Source: Deinococcus betulae
GTDB taxonomy: Bacteria > Deinococcota > Deinococci > Deinococcales > Deinococcaceae
Assembly (NCBI RefSeq): GCF_020166395.1
Contig: NZ_JAIQXU010000015.1
Location: 55,840 to 119,839, forward strand
Reading direction: 5' to 3'
DNA: 64,000 nucleotides
Shown here: positions 56,859-64,000 of the stretch, in pieces
Position numbering within the stretch: the stretch's first letter is position 1
Layout of the letters: every line of letters starts with the position of its first letter
The notes under the pieces: generated by a model
Told to the model about the DNA's origin: nothing
What the model saw: only the letters and a program-made list of their open reading frames with translations
Databases searched by the model: none
Program-made: the position numbers and the translations under genes

Positions 56859-57283
56859 GTGAAAACCTACATCCCCAAAAATGACGAGCAGAACTGGGTC
56901 GTCGTGGACGCAGCCAACGTGCCCCTGGGCCGCCTTGCGACCCTGATCGCCAGCCGCATCCGTGGCAAGCACCGCCCCGACTTCACCCCCAACATGATTC
57001 AGGGTGACTTCGTGGTGGTCCTGAACGCCTCCCAGGTCGCGCTGACGGGCAACAAGCTGGACGGCAAGGTCTATACTCGCTACACCGGCTACCAGGGTGG
57101 CCTGAAGACCGAAACCGCCCGCCAGGCGCTGGCCAAGCACCCCGAGCGCGTCATTGAACACGCCGTGTTTGGCATGCTGCCCAAGGGCCGTCAGGGCCGC
57201 GCCATGCACAGCCGCCTGAAGGTCTACGCTGGCCAGACGCACCCCCACGCGGCTCAGAAGCCCCAGACGCTCGAGGTCAAATA

Positions 57284-57284
<1 letters not shown>
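56859..57284 (+). CDS. rplM: 50S ribosomal protein L13
   Basis: A 141-aa ribosomal protein: [50 protein letters not shown] and the [20 protein letters not shown] signature. The GTG at 56859 has GGAG 7 nt upstream; a TTG two codons earlier is also in frame. As I recall, the annotated D. radiodurans protein is longer at the N-terminus; the sequence here offers no such extension with a good start. Overlaps rpsI as TAATG. Confidence 0.97.
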
Positions 57285-57685
<401 letters not shown>

Positions 57686-57697
57686 CCTTTCCCGCTT

Positions 57698-57733
57698 CAG
57701 CCCCCCTTCTTCGCGGAAGGGGGGCTGTCCGTT
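57698..57733 (+). terminator. Terminator of rplM-rpsI
   Basis: CAGCCCCCCTTC (57698-57709), loop TTCGCG, GAAGGGGGGCTG (57716-57727), then TCCGTTT. Confidence 0.88.
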
Positions 57734-57753
57734 TCACTGGAGGTGAACTGCTC

Positions 57754-58341
57754 TTGACCCAAGCCCCCATGACTGTTCCGTCGCCCAGTTCGGCGGCCCC
57801 AGAGGGCGTCACGCTGGTCATCACTGAGCGCGTGCGCCCCTCACGGGTGGACGCCTACGAACTCTGGGCGCGGCGGGTTCATGCGCTGCTGGCCGAACAC
57901 AACGGCTTTCTGGGCCTGCATGTCCTGCGTGACCCGTCCGGTCCGGTGCCCGAGTACATCACCCTGCTGCGGTTTGCCTCGCAGGAGGCACTGGACGCCT
58001 GGCGCACCAACCCGGCCTACGCGGCGGCGCTGCGAGAACTGCCTGACCTGACGGCGTCCGATGTGGATTACCGCGAGGCCCGCGGGCTGGAAGCGTGGTT
58101 TGATCGGCCCGCCAGAACCCCCGCGCCGCCCCTGTGGAAAAACGTGCTGGTGGGATTTGTGGGCGTGTACCCCTTGATTCTGCTGTTCACGTACCTCTGC
58201 GGCTTTTTCACGCGCGGCTGGCCCTGGTGGGCGGCCATCCTGCCGTCGGCCTTTCTGGCGACCCTGTTTCTGAACTGGCCGGTGCTGCCCCTGCTGTCGC
58301 GGGCGCTGCGCGTCTGGCTGTACCCCCGACAACGACCGTAA
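57754..58341 (+). CDS. ABM-domain membrane protein
   Basis: A 195-aa protein. Residues about 15-115 match an antibiotic-biosynthesis-monooxygenase (dimeric alpha/beta barrel) domain, as in VTLVITERVRPSRVDAYELW and HNGFLGLHVLRDPSGP. Two transmembrane helices follow (about 130-150 and 160-182). This ABM plus two-helix form is known as a conserved bacterial family of unknown role. GGAGGTGA sits 7 nt before a TTG at 57754, which is taken as the start; ATG 57769 is the alternative. Confidence 0.78.
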   Translation: MTQAPMTVPSPSSAAPEGVTLVITERVRPSRVDAYELWARRVHALLAEHNGFLGLHVLRDPSGPVPEYITLLRFASQEALDAWRTNPAYAAALRELPDLTASDVDYREARGLEAWFDRPARTPAPPLWKNVLVGFVGVYPLILLFTYLCGFFTRGWPWWAAILPSAFLATLFLNWPVLPLLSRALRVWLYPRQRP

Positions 58342-58381
58342 AACGTGGAGCGTGGTCAAGTTCAAGACCACGCTCCACGTT
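58342..58381. terminator. Bidirectional terminator hairpin
   Basis: AACGTGGAGCGTGGTC (58342-58357) and GACCACGCTCCACGTT (58366-58381) form a perfect 16-bp stem with an 8-nt loop between convergent genes. On the minus strand it is followed by TTTTAC. Confidence 0.85.
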
Positions 58382-58402
58382 CTACAACCTACGCTCCGCC
58401 CC

Positions 58403-58870
58403 TCACGTCCAGGTGCCGCTCACTTCACGGACATGCAGGGTAGCGCCGTCCGCAGCCACCACGACCACCCGCGCGCCTTGCGGCGTATCCGGGCCGGTGG
58501 CCCGCCACTCGCCGTCACCCACACGGACGCGTCCAGTTCCGTTCTGAATGGCGCGGGTCACGGTCACGGTCTGCCCCACCAGCCGGTGCGACCCCTGGTT
58601 GATGCGCCCCGCCTCGGGCGAATCGGGCAGCACACGCGAGAGGTAGCGGCGGCCCAGCACCACTGCTACCACGCTCAGTACGGCGAACAGCAGCAGCTGC
58701 ACCGCCACAGGCAGCGGCAACAGAAAGACCAGCAGGCCCAGCGCAAAGGCCGCCAGTGCCAGCCACACGAAGAAGATGCCAGGCGCCGCGACCTCCAGCA
58801 CCAGCAGCAGGGCGCCCAGCACCCACCAGTGCCACGACTGCAGGCGCTCCCAACTTGGCAGCCAGTCCAC
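58403..58870 (-). CDS. NfeD-family protein
   Basis: A 155-aa membrane protein of the short NfeD type: three hydrophobic segments in residues 14-70 (WHWWVLGALLLVLEVAAPGIFF is the usual opening) followed by a small OB-fold domain (HRLVGQTVTVTRAIQNGTG). NfeD proteins pair with SPFH proteins, as here, and are thought to organise membrane microdomains. GTG 58870 lies 5 nt after the SPFH gene. Confidence 0.9.
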   Translation of the reverse strand: MDWLPSWERLQSWHWWVLGALLLVLEVAAPGIFFVWLALAAFALGLLVFLLPLPVAVQLLLFAVLSVVAVVLGRRYLSRVLPDSPEAGRINQGSHRLVGQTVTVTRAIQNGTGRVRVGDGEWRATGPDTPQGARVVVVAADGATLHVREVSGTWT

Positions 58871-58875
58871 GCCGC

Positions 58876-59796
58876 TTACCCCTTACGCCCGCCAAAGGCC
58901 TCGCGCGCCACCTCGGCAATCCCTTGCAGGCTGCCCAGCACGCTCGTGGCCTCCACCGGCAGAATCAGGGTTTTCTGATTGGGCGCGGTGGCCACGTCCC
59001 GCAGGGCGTCCACGTAGCGCTGCGCCACGAAGTAATTGATGGCCTGCACGTTGCCCGCCGAGATGGCATCACTGACCAGGCGGGTGGCCTCGGCTTCGGC
59101 CTGGGCGGCGCGTTCACGGGCCTCGGCTTCCAGAAAGGCGGCCTGACGGCGGCCCTCGGCCGACAGAATCTCGGCTTGCTTCTCGCCCTCGGCCTTCAGA
59201 ATGGCGGCCTGACGGAAACCCTCGGCGTCCAGAATGTTGGCGCGCTTCTCGCGCTCAGCCTTCATCTGGCGGGCCATGCTGGCGACCAGGTCGGCGGGCG
59301 GCTTGATGTCCTTGACCTCAATGCGGGTGGCCTTGACCCCCCACGGCTCGGTGGCTTCATCCACGACCGTCAGTAGGCGCGCGTTGATCTGGTCGCGGTT
59401 GCTCAGCAGCTCGTCCAGGTCCATGCTGCCCATCACTGTGCGGATGTTGGTCATGGTCAGATTCAGAATCGCCAGTTCGAGGTTGCTGACCTCGTAGCTG
59501 GCCTTGGCGGCGTCCAGCACCTGATAGAACACCACGCCGTCCACGGTGACCAGCGCGTTGTCCTTGGTAATCACTTCCTGGCTGGGCACGTCCAGCACCT
59601 GCTCCATCATGTTGACCCGGCGCCCAATCCGGTCAATGTACGGGATGATGAGGTTCAGGCCCGGCTTGAGGGTGCGCTGAAACTTGCCGAACCGCTCCTG
59701 GGTCCACTGCGAGCCCTGCGGCACGCTCTTGACCCCGGCGAACAGCGTGACCAGCACCAGCAGCAACAACACACTGACAAAAATCGTAAATCCCAT
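58876..59796 (-). CDS. SPFH/band 7 protein, paraslipin-like
   Basis: A 306-aa protein with one N-terminal membrane segment ([18 protein letters not shown]), the band 7 domain ([37 protein letters not shown]) and the long Ala/Glu-rich coiled coil of flotillin-type proteins ([20 protein letters not shown]). It is closest in layout to QmcA/STOML2. Paired with NfeD downstream and preceded by the histidine phosphatase gene at 16 nt. Confidence 0.94.
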   Translation of the reverse strand: MGFTIFVSVLLLLVLVTLFAGVKSVPQGSQWTQERFGKFQRTLKPGLNLIIPYIDRIGRRVNMMEQVLDVPSQEVITKDNALVTVDGVVFYQVLDAAKASYEVSNLELAILNLTMTNIRTVMGSMDLDELLSNRDQINARLLTVVDEATEPWGVKATRIEVKDIKPPADLVASMARQMKAEREKRANILDAEGFRQAAILKAEGEKQAEILSAEGRRQAAFLEAEARERAAQAEAEATRLVSDAISAGNVQAINYFVAQRYVDALRDVATAPNQKTLILPVEATSVLGSLQGIAEVAREAFGGRKG

Positions 59797-59812
59797 TCCT
59801 GGCCTCCTGTGG

Positions 59813-60376
59813 CTACAGGCGCTTACGCAGGTTGGGCGGGCCGGGTTCCCAGGTCAGGGTGAGGTGGCCCAGCAGCGGCAGGGAACGCCACAGCTCATAG
59901 GGAGCCTGCCCGGTCAAGTGGGCGACCAACAGGCTGATGACCGTGCCGTGCGCCACCACCGCCACGGTGTCCTGAGGATTGACCTGCATGACGGCGCTCA
60001 CCGCGTTGCCGAAGCGTATTCGGGCGTCCCAGGCACTTTCCTCGCCGCTGACCACCTGCTCCGGCTGGTCAAAGAAGCGGCGCAGGTCCGCCTGAAAGTC
60101 AGCCGGGTCAGGGCGCCAGGGCGCGGTATAACGCAGCTGTTCGTGCAGACCCAGCATAGGGCGCAGGGGCACGCCCAGCACCGCCGCCAGACCCTGCGCG
60201 GTGGCCTGGGCCTTGGGCTCCATGCTGCACACGACAAGTTCGGGGCGCGGGCTCAGGGCCGCCGCGAGGGCAGGTAGGGCCACCAGCGCGTCGTCGGCTA
60301 GGCGCCAGTCGTGGGCCGGGATCTCTGGGTCCAGGTGCGGCTTGCCGTGTTTGATGAAGTGCAGGGTGCGGGGCAT
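59813..60376 (-). CDS. Histidine phosphatase family protein
   Basis: A 187-aa protein of the phosphoglycerate-mutase-like superfamily. The N-terminal catalytic motif reads [11 protein letters not shown] (Lys instead of the usual Arg before HG), the second histidine is in [16 protein letters not shown], and [17 protein letters not shown] matches the S-x-x-x-R/K-A-x-x-T-A segment. Both catalytic histidines are thus present. Substrate unknown. It heads a minus-strand unit with the SPFH and NfeD genes. Confidence 0.85.
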   Translation of the reverse strand: MPRTLHFIKHGKPHLDPEIPAHDWRLADDALVALPALAAALSPRPELVVCSMEPKAQATAQGLAAVLGVPLRPMLGLHEQLRYTAPWRPDPADFQADLRRFFDQPEQVVSGEESAWDARIRFGNAVSAVMQVNPQDTVAVVAHGTVISLLVAHLTGQAPYELWRSLPLLGHLTLTWEPGPPNLRKRL

Positions 60377-60466
60377 CCCCAGCAGGAGAGCATGCCACGG
60401 GGTCGCCGCGCCTCAGCCAGATAACAGCATCTGGCCACCCAACGGCGCCCGCTAGACTCCGGGGCA

Positions 60467-61924
60467 ATGGCGCCGCTTCCCCCTCTCGTTTCGCTTCAGG
60501 CAGTCACCGTGCTTCAAGGTGGGCAGCCGGTCTTGCAGAACATCCATCTGGAGGTCAGATCTGGCGAGGCACTGCGGCTGTGGGGCCCCAACGGCGGCGG
60601 CAAGACCACGCTGCTGCGCCTGCTGGCCGGGCAGGTGGCCCCGGTGGCCGGCACCCGCACCTACGCCCTGGGCGGGCAGCTTCAGCGCTCGGCGGTGCAG
60701 GCGCGGCGCACCCTACGAATCGTGGGACCAGACGCCGAGGCCTTTTACCTGACCCGCGAGTGGGTGCAGACCGTGCGGGACGTGCTGCTGGCCGCCTTTG
60801 AGGGCGAGGCGCTGAACCTCTGGGCGGCGGCCCCAGAGGCGCTGACCCGCCTGGAGACCGTCGCGGCCCAGATGGGTACCGCTGCGCTGCTGGACCGCGA
60901 TTTCCGTACCCTCAGCCACGGTCAGCGGCGGCGGGTGCTGCTGGCCGCCGCCCTGATGCCCTCGCCAGCGCTGTTGCTGCTGGACGAATTCACCGATGGC
61001 CTGAGCGAAGGGGCCCGCGCCGAACTGGGGCAGGTGCTGACCCGGCTCCAGGCATCGGGCGTGGCCCTCGTGCTGGCCACCCACCGCCCCGAGGAAGCCC
61101 CGCCCCTTCCCTGGCGCACGGTGCGGGTCGAAGGGGGCCAGGCGAGGGAGGAGGTGCCCAACCCAGCGCCAACCTCCGCCCACCTGTCTCTGCCATACTC
61201 CACGCCCCGCAGCCCACACCCACTTGTTCGCCTGACCAACGCCACGGTCTACCGCAACAGCCACCGCGCCCTCGGCCCGCTGAGCTGGACCTGGCAGGCG
61301 GGGCAGCACTGGCTGGTCACAGGCGAAAACGGCAGCGGCAAAAGCACCCTGGCCCGCCTGATTGCCGGCGAGTTGCACCCGGCCCTGGGCGGCCACATTG
61401 AGCGGCCCTTTCTTCCGGGCGACCTCCTGAGCCAGCGCCGCGCGCACATCGGCCTGGTCAGCGCCGAAGTGGGCATCCGCCAGCGGCGCGACTGGACCGG
61501 GCGCGAGGTGCTGGGCAGCGCCTGGAGCGGCACCGAGGGCTTTGCCCCTGACCTGACCCCGGCGCAGACGGCCGAACTGGCCCACCTGGCCCGCACCCTG
61601 GGCATCAACGACCTGCTGGACCGCCCTGCCGAAGGACTGTCGCAGGGGCAGCTGCGCCGGTTGCTGCTGGCCCGCGCGGTGCTTCACCGCCCCCGGCTGC
61701 TGCTGCTGGACGAGGGCCTGGATTTTCTGGACGCCGGGGCCAGGGCGGCGTTCTGCGCCCTGCTGCCAGACCTGGTGCGGGGCGGCACGCACCTGCTGGT
61801 GGTGGCCCACCGCGCCGGGGACGCCCTGAGTGGCCTGACCCACCGCCTTCACCTGGACGCGGGACAGGCCGCCTGGGCCGGGCCGCTGGGGTCAGATTCG
61901 GCTCACCTTCAGGCTCTACCCTGA
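60467..61924 (+). CDS. Double ABC ATPase, ModF-like
   Basis: A 485-aa protein made of two ABC domains and no membrane part. Domain 1: Walker A GPNGGGKTTLLRLL, signature LSHGQRRRVLLA, Walker B LLLLDEFTDGL. Domain 2: GENGSGKSTLARLI, LSQGQLRRLLLARAV, LLLLDEGLDFLD. The arrangement and length resemble ModF/PhrA of molybdate loci; there is no transporter nearby. A TAGACT box ends 8 nt before ATG 60467. The next gene's promoter lies in its 3' end. Confidence 0.87.
   Translation: MAPLPPLVSLQAVTVLQGGQPVLQNIHLEVRSGEALRLWGPNGGGKTTLLRLLAGQVAPVAGTRTYALGGQLQRSAVQARRTLRIVGPDAEAFYLTREWVQTVRDVLLAAFEGEALNLWAAAPEALTRLETVAAQMGTAALLDRDFRTLSHGQRRRVLLAAALMPSPALLLLDEFTDGLSEGARAELGQVLTRLQASGVALVLATHRPEEAPPLPWRTVRVEGGQAREEVPNPAPTSAHLSLPYSTPRSPHPLVRLTNATVYRNSHRALGPLSWTWQAGQHWLVTGENGSGKSTLARLIAGELHPALGGHIERPFLPGDLLSQRRAHIGLVSAEVGIRQRRDWTGREVLGSAWSGTEGFAPDLTPAQTAELAHLARTLGINDLLDRPAEGLSQGQLRRLLLARAVLHRPRLLLLDEGLDFLDAGARAAFCALLPDLVRGGTHLLVVAHRAGDALSGLTHRLHLDAGQAAWAGPLGSDSAHLQALP
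61917..61922 (+). promoter_or_regulatory. Leaderless -10 box TACCCT
   Basis: TACCCT lies at the very end of the ABC gene and ends 7 nt before the ATG at 61930. Confidence 0.5.
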
Positions 61925-61929
61925 CGCTC

Positions 61930-62487
61930 ATGAACCGCGTGCTTCTCAGCCTCGCCCTGCTGGCCACCCCCCTGTTCCCGGCCCTGGCCCAGACCGCCCC
62001 CACCACGGCGGCGCCCGCCCCCACCGAGCCCCGCACCATTGAGGCCATTACCGCCACCAGCGCCAAGGGGTACAGCATCCGCGTGCCCAGCGGCTGGACG
62101 CCCCTGAAAAATGCCCCAAACGTGGACGTGGCGTTTATCAACAAGACGGTTGGCGCCCTGCGGCCCACCGTGACGGTGGTCGTGCAGGACATTCCTGCCG
62201 ACCTGAAGGCCACGCTGGCCGACATCCGCGACCTCAACGAGCGCAAGATGCCCGAGGTCGTCACCAAGCTGAAGTTCCTGGGCGAGAAGAACGTCAAGGT
62301 CAGCGGCGTGCCCGGCATCCTGTGGTCGTACAGCGGCGACGGAGAGGGCGGCGCCGTGCGCTGGACGCAGGTGTTCACCCTGAAAAACAACCGCCTGTTT
62401 ACCGCCACCCTGATGCTGCCCAGCGGCACCCCCGCCGACCTGGCCGAGCAGGGCCGCGCCATTTTGACCAGCATGACGCTGAAGTAA
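61930..62487 (+). CDS. Secreted DUF1795/PsbP-like protein
   Basis: A 185-aa exported protein: signal MNRVLLSLALLATPLFPALAQ, a Thr/Pro-rich spacer, then a domain starting KGYSIRVPSGWTPLKNAPN and including VTVVVQDIP and QVFTLKNNRLFTATLMLP. The YSIxxPxGW opening is typical of PsbP/DcrB/DUF1795 proteins, which are mostly of unknown function. It lies 5 nt after the ABC gene but has its own -10 box. Confidence 0.8.
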   Translation: MNRVLLSLALLATPLFPALAQTAPTTAAPAPTEPRTIEAITATSAKGYSIRVPSGWTPLKNAPNVDVAFINKTVGALRPTVTVVVQDIPADLKATLADIRDLNERKMPEVVTKLKFLGEKNVKVSGVPGILWSYSGDGEGGAVRWTQVFTLKNNRLFTATLMLPSGTPADLAEQGRAILTSMTLK

Positions 62488-62526
62488 CTAGAGCCTTAGG
62501 AGTGGGCAGGAGGCAGTGGACCACTC

Positions 62527-62661
62527 ATACGGACTCCGATTGAATCGTTTTTGCAAACGATTTAATCCGAGCGGAGCGAGAACGAGCAAAACGGGTTCCG
62601 GGCGTGGAGTTTGCAAATCGGAACAGAACCGATTTGCAAACGAAACAGACGGAATCCGTAT
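62527..62661. repeat. Dispersed palindromic repeat family A, copy 2 (long form)
   Basis: Outer arms ATACGGACTCCG (62527-62538) and CGGAATCCGTAT (62650-62661) pair with one mismatch. Inside are TTGAATCGTTT/AAACGATTTAA (62540-62550 and 62555-62565) and a perfect 13-bp hairpin GTTTGCAAATCGG/CCGATTTGCAAAC (62609-62621 and 62629-62641). The first part matches copy 1 at 25.95 kb. The right end touches the stop codon of the HAD gene. Confidence 0.85.
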
Positions 62662-63482
62662 CACTCCTCCTGCTCACTCTCCTGTTCCAGCCTCTCGGCC
62701 CAGGCGTGAAGAAAGGCGCCCAGGTCCTCCTGCCTGGGTACCTGCGCGCGGGCGTGCCGGGCCAGCAGGGGCAGGGTGCCGACCTGCACCCCATAACCAG
62801 CAATTTCCAGCATGGCCTCATCGTTGTCGCTGTCCCCAAAGGCCACCGTGCGGTCATGAGGGATGCCCAGGGCGTCGGCCATCAGGGTGAGGGCGGCCCC
62901 CTTATGAGCTCCTTCGGGCGTCACGGTCAGAAAGTGCGGGTAGGGGGCCTGCGCCCCTGTCAGGACCAGATGCGGGTGAGAGGCGCGCAGGCGTGAGGCC
63001 AGGTCGGCCACGCTGGGGTGGTAAAAACCCACCTTCAGGATGCCGGTGCGCGGCGCCTCGGCCAGCGGCCTGAACTGCCGGGCCACCATCCAGGCCTCGG
63101 GCTGGGTGCCGGACGGCAGGTCCACATACAGGGCGTGTTCCGTGAACAGCACCATGCGGGCGCCGTGCAGTTCGTGCGCCAGCACAGCTTCCAGGTCCGT
63201 CTCGGTGAACTGCGCCTCCTGGTGGAGGTGCTCGCCCACCAGCAGCCGCCCGCCGTTGTTGGTCGCCACAGCGTCGGGCTGCATGGCGTTCTGCACCTGT
63301 GCGGGTGGCAGGTCGCGCCCAGTGATAATCGCCAGCTTGACCCCCAGCGCCCGCAGCCGGGCCAGCGCCGTCACGGTGGCGGCGGGAATCTCACGCCCGG
63401 CGTCCGGAATCAGGGTGCCGTCCAGGTCAAAGGCCAGCAGCAGCGGCAGCGTGGTGGGCGCGTCGGCAGGCAGGTCCGTCAC
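62661..63482 (-). CDS. Cof-type HAD hydrolase
   Basis: A 273-aa HAD phosphatase with a type C2 cap. Motif I LLAFDLDGTLIPDAG, motif II AIITGRDLPP, motif III lysine in EGAHKGAAL and motif IV VAFGDSDNDEAML are all intact. Substrates of such enzymes are sugar phosphates or similar. GTG 63482 overlaps the stop of the upstream HAD gene (GTGA), so the two are coupled. Confidence 0.9.
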   Translation of the reverse strand: MTDLPADAPTTLPLLLAFDLDGTLIPDAGREIPAATVTALARLRALGVKLAIITGRDLPPAQVQNAMQPDAVATNNGGRLLVGEHLHQEAQFTETDLEAVLAHELHGARMVLFTEHALYVDLPSGTQPEAWMVARQFRPLAEAPRTGILKVGFYHPSVADLASRLRASHPHLVLTGAQAPYPHFLTVTPEGAHKGAALTLMADALGIPHDRTVAFGDSDNDEAMLEIAGYGVQVGTLPLLARHARAQVPRQEDLGAFLHAWAERLEQESEQEE

Positions 63483-64000
63483 GCGCGGCAGCTTAGAGCA
63501 TTTGGCTGGGGCGGCGCACCTGTTCGTCGGCAGAACCGCAGCAGCTGCACCAGGGCGGCCGGGTCAGGGACGGTCTGGTGGGCAGCAGACAGCGCCGGAT
63601 GCGCCCCCACCCGCACGAACAGCCCGGCCTGAGGATGCATGGCGGCGTCGGCCGGACCGTCGCCCGCCGCCAGGATGCGCGCCTGTGACACCCCCAGGCG
63701 CCTCCTGAGTGCCTGAAGGGCGCTGCCCTTGTCGGCGCCCGGCGTCACCAGAACCAGACGGTCAGCCCGCTCGCGGAGAACCTGAGCCTGAGGGAGGGCC
63801 GCCCAGACCTCTTCCAGCGCATCCAGACGCGCCGTGTCGGGCTGCCCATGAATCAGTTTCAGGAGGCCCTGGGCCAGCGGCCAAGCAGTTTCAAAGTCGG
63901 GGTCGCTGGTGCGTAAAGAGGCCTGCCGGGTCACCAGCACCGTCTTTCCTCTATCCGGGCGCCGCTCGGCCGGGTGCAGGGCCTCTAGCTGTACTTCGGG
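63479..64000 (-). CDS. HAD-superfamily hydrolase, C-terminal part (cut by window edge)
   Basis: The frame is open to the right edge; a GTG at 63940 exists, but coding sequence continues upstream of it (residues such as EALHPAERRPD), so at least the N-terminal part with motif I lies outside the window. The visible part has a cap-like segment and then LVTPGADKGSALQALRRRLG with the motif III lysine and ILAAGDGPADAAMHPQAG, a variant motif IV (GDGxAD instead of GDxxND). Overlaps the following Cof-type gene. Confidence 0.78.
   Translation of the reverse strand, partial: PEVQLEALHPAERRPDRGKTVLVTRQASLRTSDPDFETAWPLAQGLLKLIHGQPDTARLDALEEVWAALPQAQVLRERADRLVLVTPGADKGSALQALRRRLGVSQARILAAGDGPADAAMHPQAGLFVRVGAHPALSAAHQTVPDPAALVQLLRFCRRTGAPPQPNALSCRA

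Overview
The window is about 64 kb of very GC-rich bacterial chromosome that reads as Deinococcus. The reasons are a Ro60/Rsr gene with Y RNAs beside it, protein sequences close to what I remember of D. radiodurans (thymidine kinase, L31, L13, Mug), dispersed intergenic stem-loop repeats, and many genes whose start codon lies 6-8 nt after a TANNNT -10 box, the leaderless-mRNA pattern documented in D. deserti. I see no prophage, insertion sequence or CRISPR array. Most of it is ordinary core genome in dense operons.

Layout. 0-1.4 kb: end of a DUF4388 protein and an ADP-ribosylglycohydrolase. 1.6-8.3 kb (minus strand): a seven-gene iron(III)-siderophore uptake operon with three binding proteins, two permeases, one ATPase and a sucrase/ferredoxin-like protein. 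8.4-14.8 kb: L31, thymidine kinase, a GGDEF cyclase, a response regulator, a bifunctional penicillin-binding protein and a small secreted protein. 15.1-28.9 kb: a System I cytochrome c maturation cluster (ccdA-ccmAB, then ccmCDEFGH), split by a large TPR/BTAD regulator and a subtilase. It ends with a CcmI-like/cytochrome c fusion, a Rieske protein and an acetyltransferase. 30-39.3 kb: sugar kinase, HD-GYP protein, Mug, a YedY-like molybdoenzyme, a ParB-like protein, leucyl aminopeptidase and an Asp23-DAK2 pair.

39.4-42.4 kb is the most unusual part. A canonical Y RNA is followed by a SAM-riboswitch-like fold with a terminator. Then comes a chain of tRNA-like RNAs, several carrying a Ro-binding Y core inside the anticodon region, and finally rsr. 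In one case an otherwise complete tRNA-Asn is interrupted by a 47-nt Y module. Bacterial Y RNAs that mimic tRNA are known; the number, variety and permuted cores seen here are what deserve study.

42.4-64 kb: 5'-nucleotidase, murF, a lipoprotein, the type IV pilus operon pilM-N-O-W/P-Q, shikimate genes aroC-K-B-Q, L13/S9, an SPFH/NfeD pair with a histidine phosphatase, a double ABC ATPase and two overlapping HAD hydrolases, the second cut by the window edge.

Two families of dispersed intergenic repeats have stems that change compensatorily between copies. One family lies directly upstream of ccmH, the sugar kinase and a lipoprotein gene and even supplies the ccmH start codon. All calls come from reading the sequence by eye. 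Homology statements rest on recognised motifs, not on searches.
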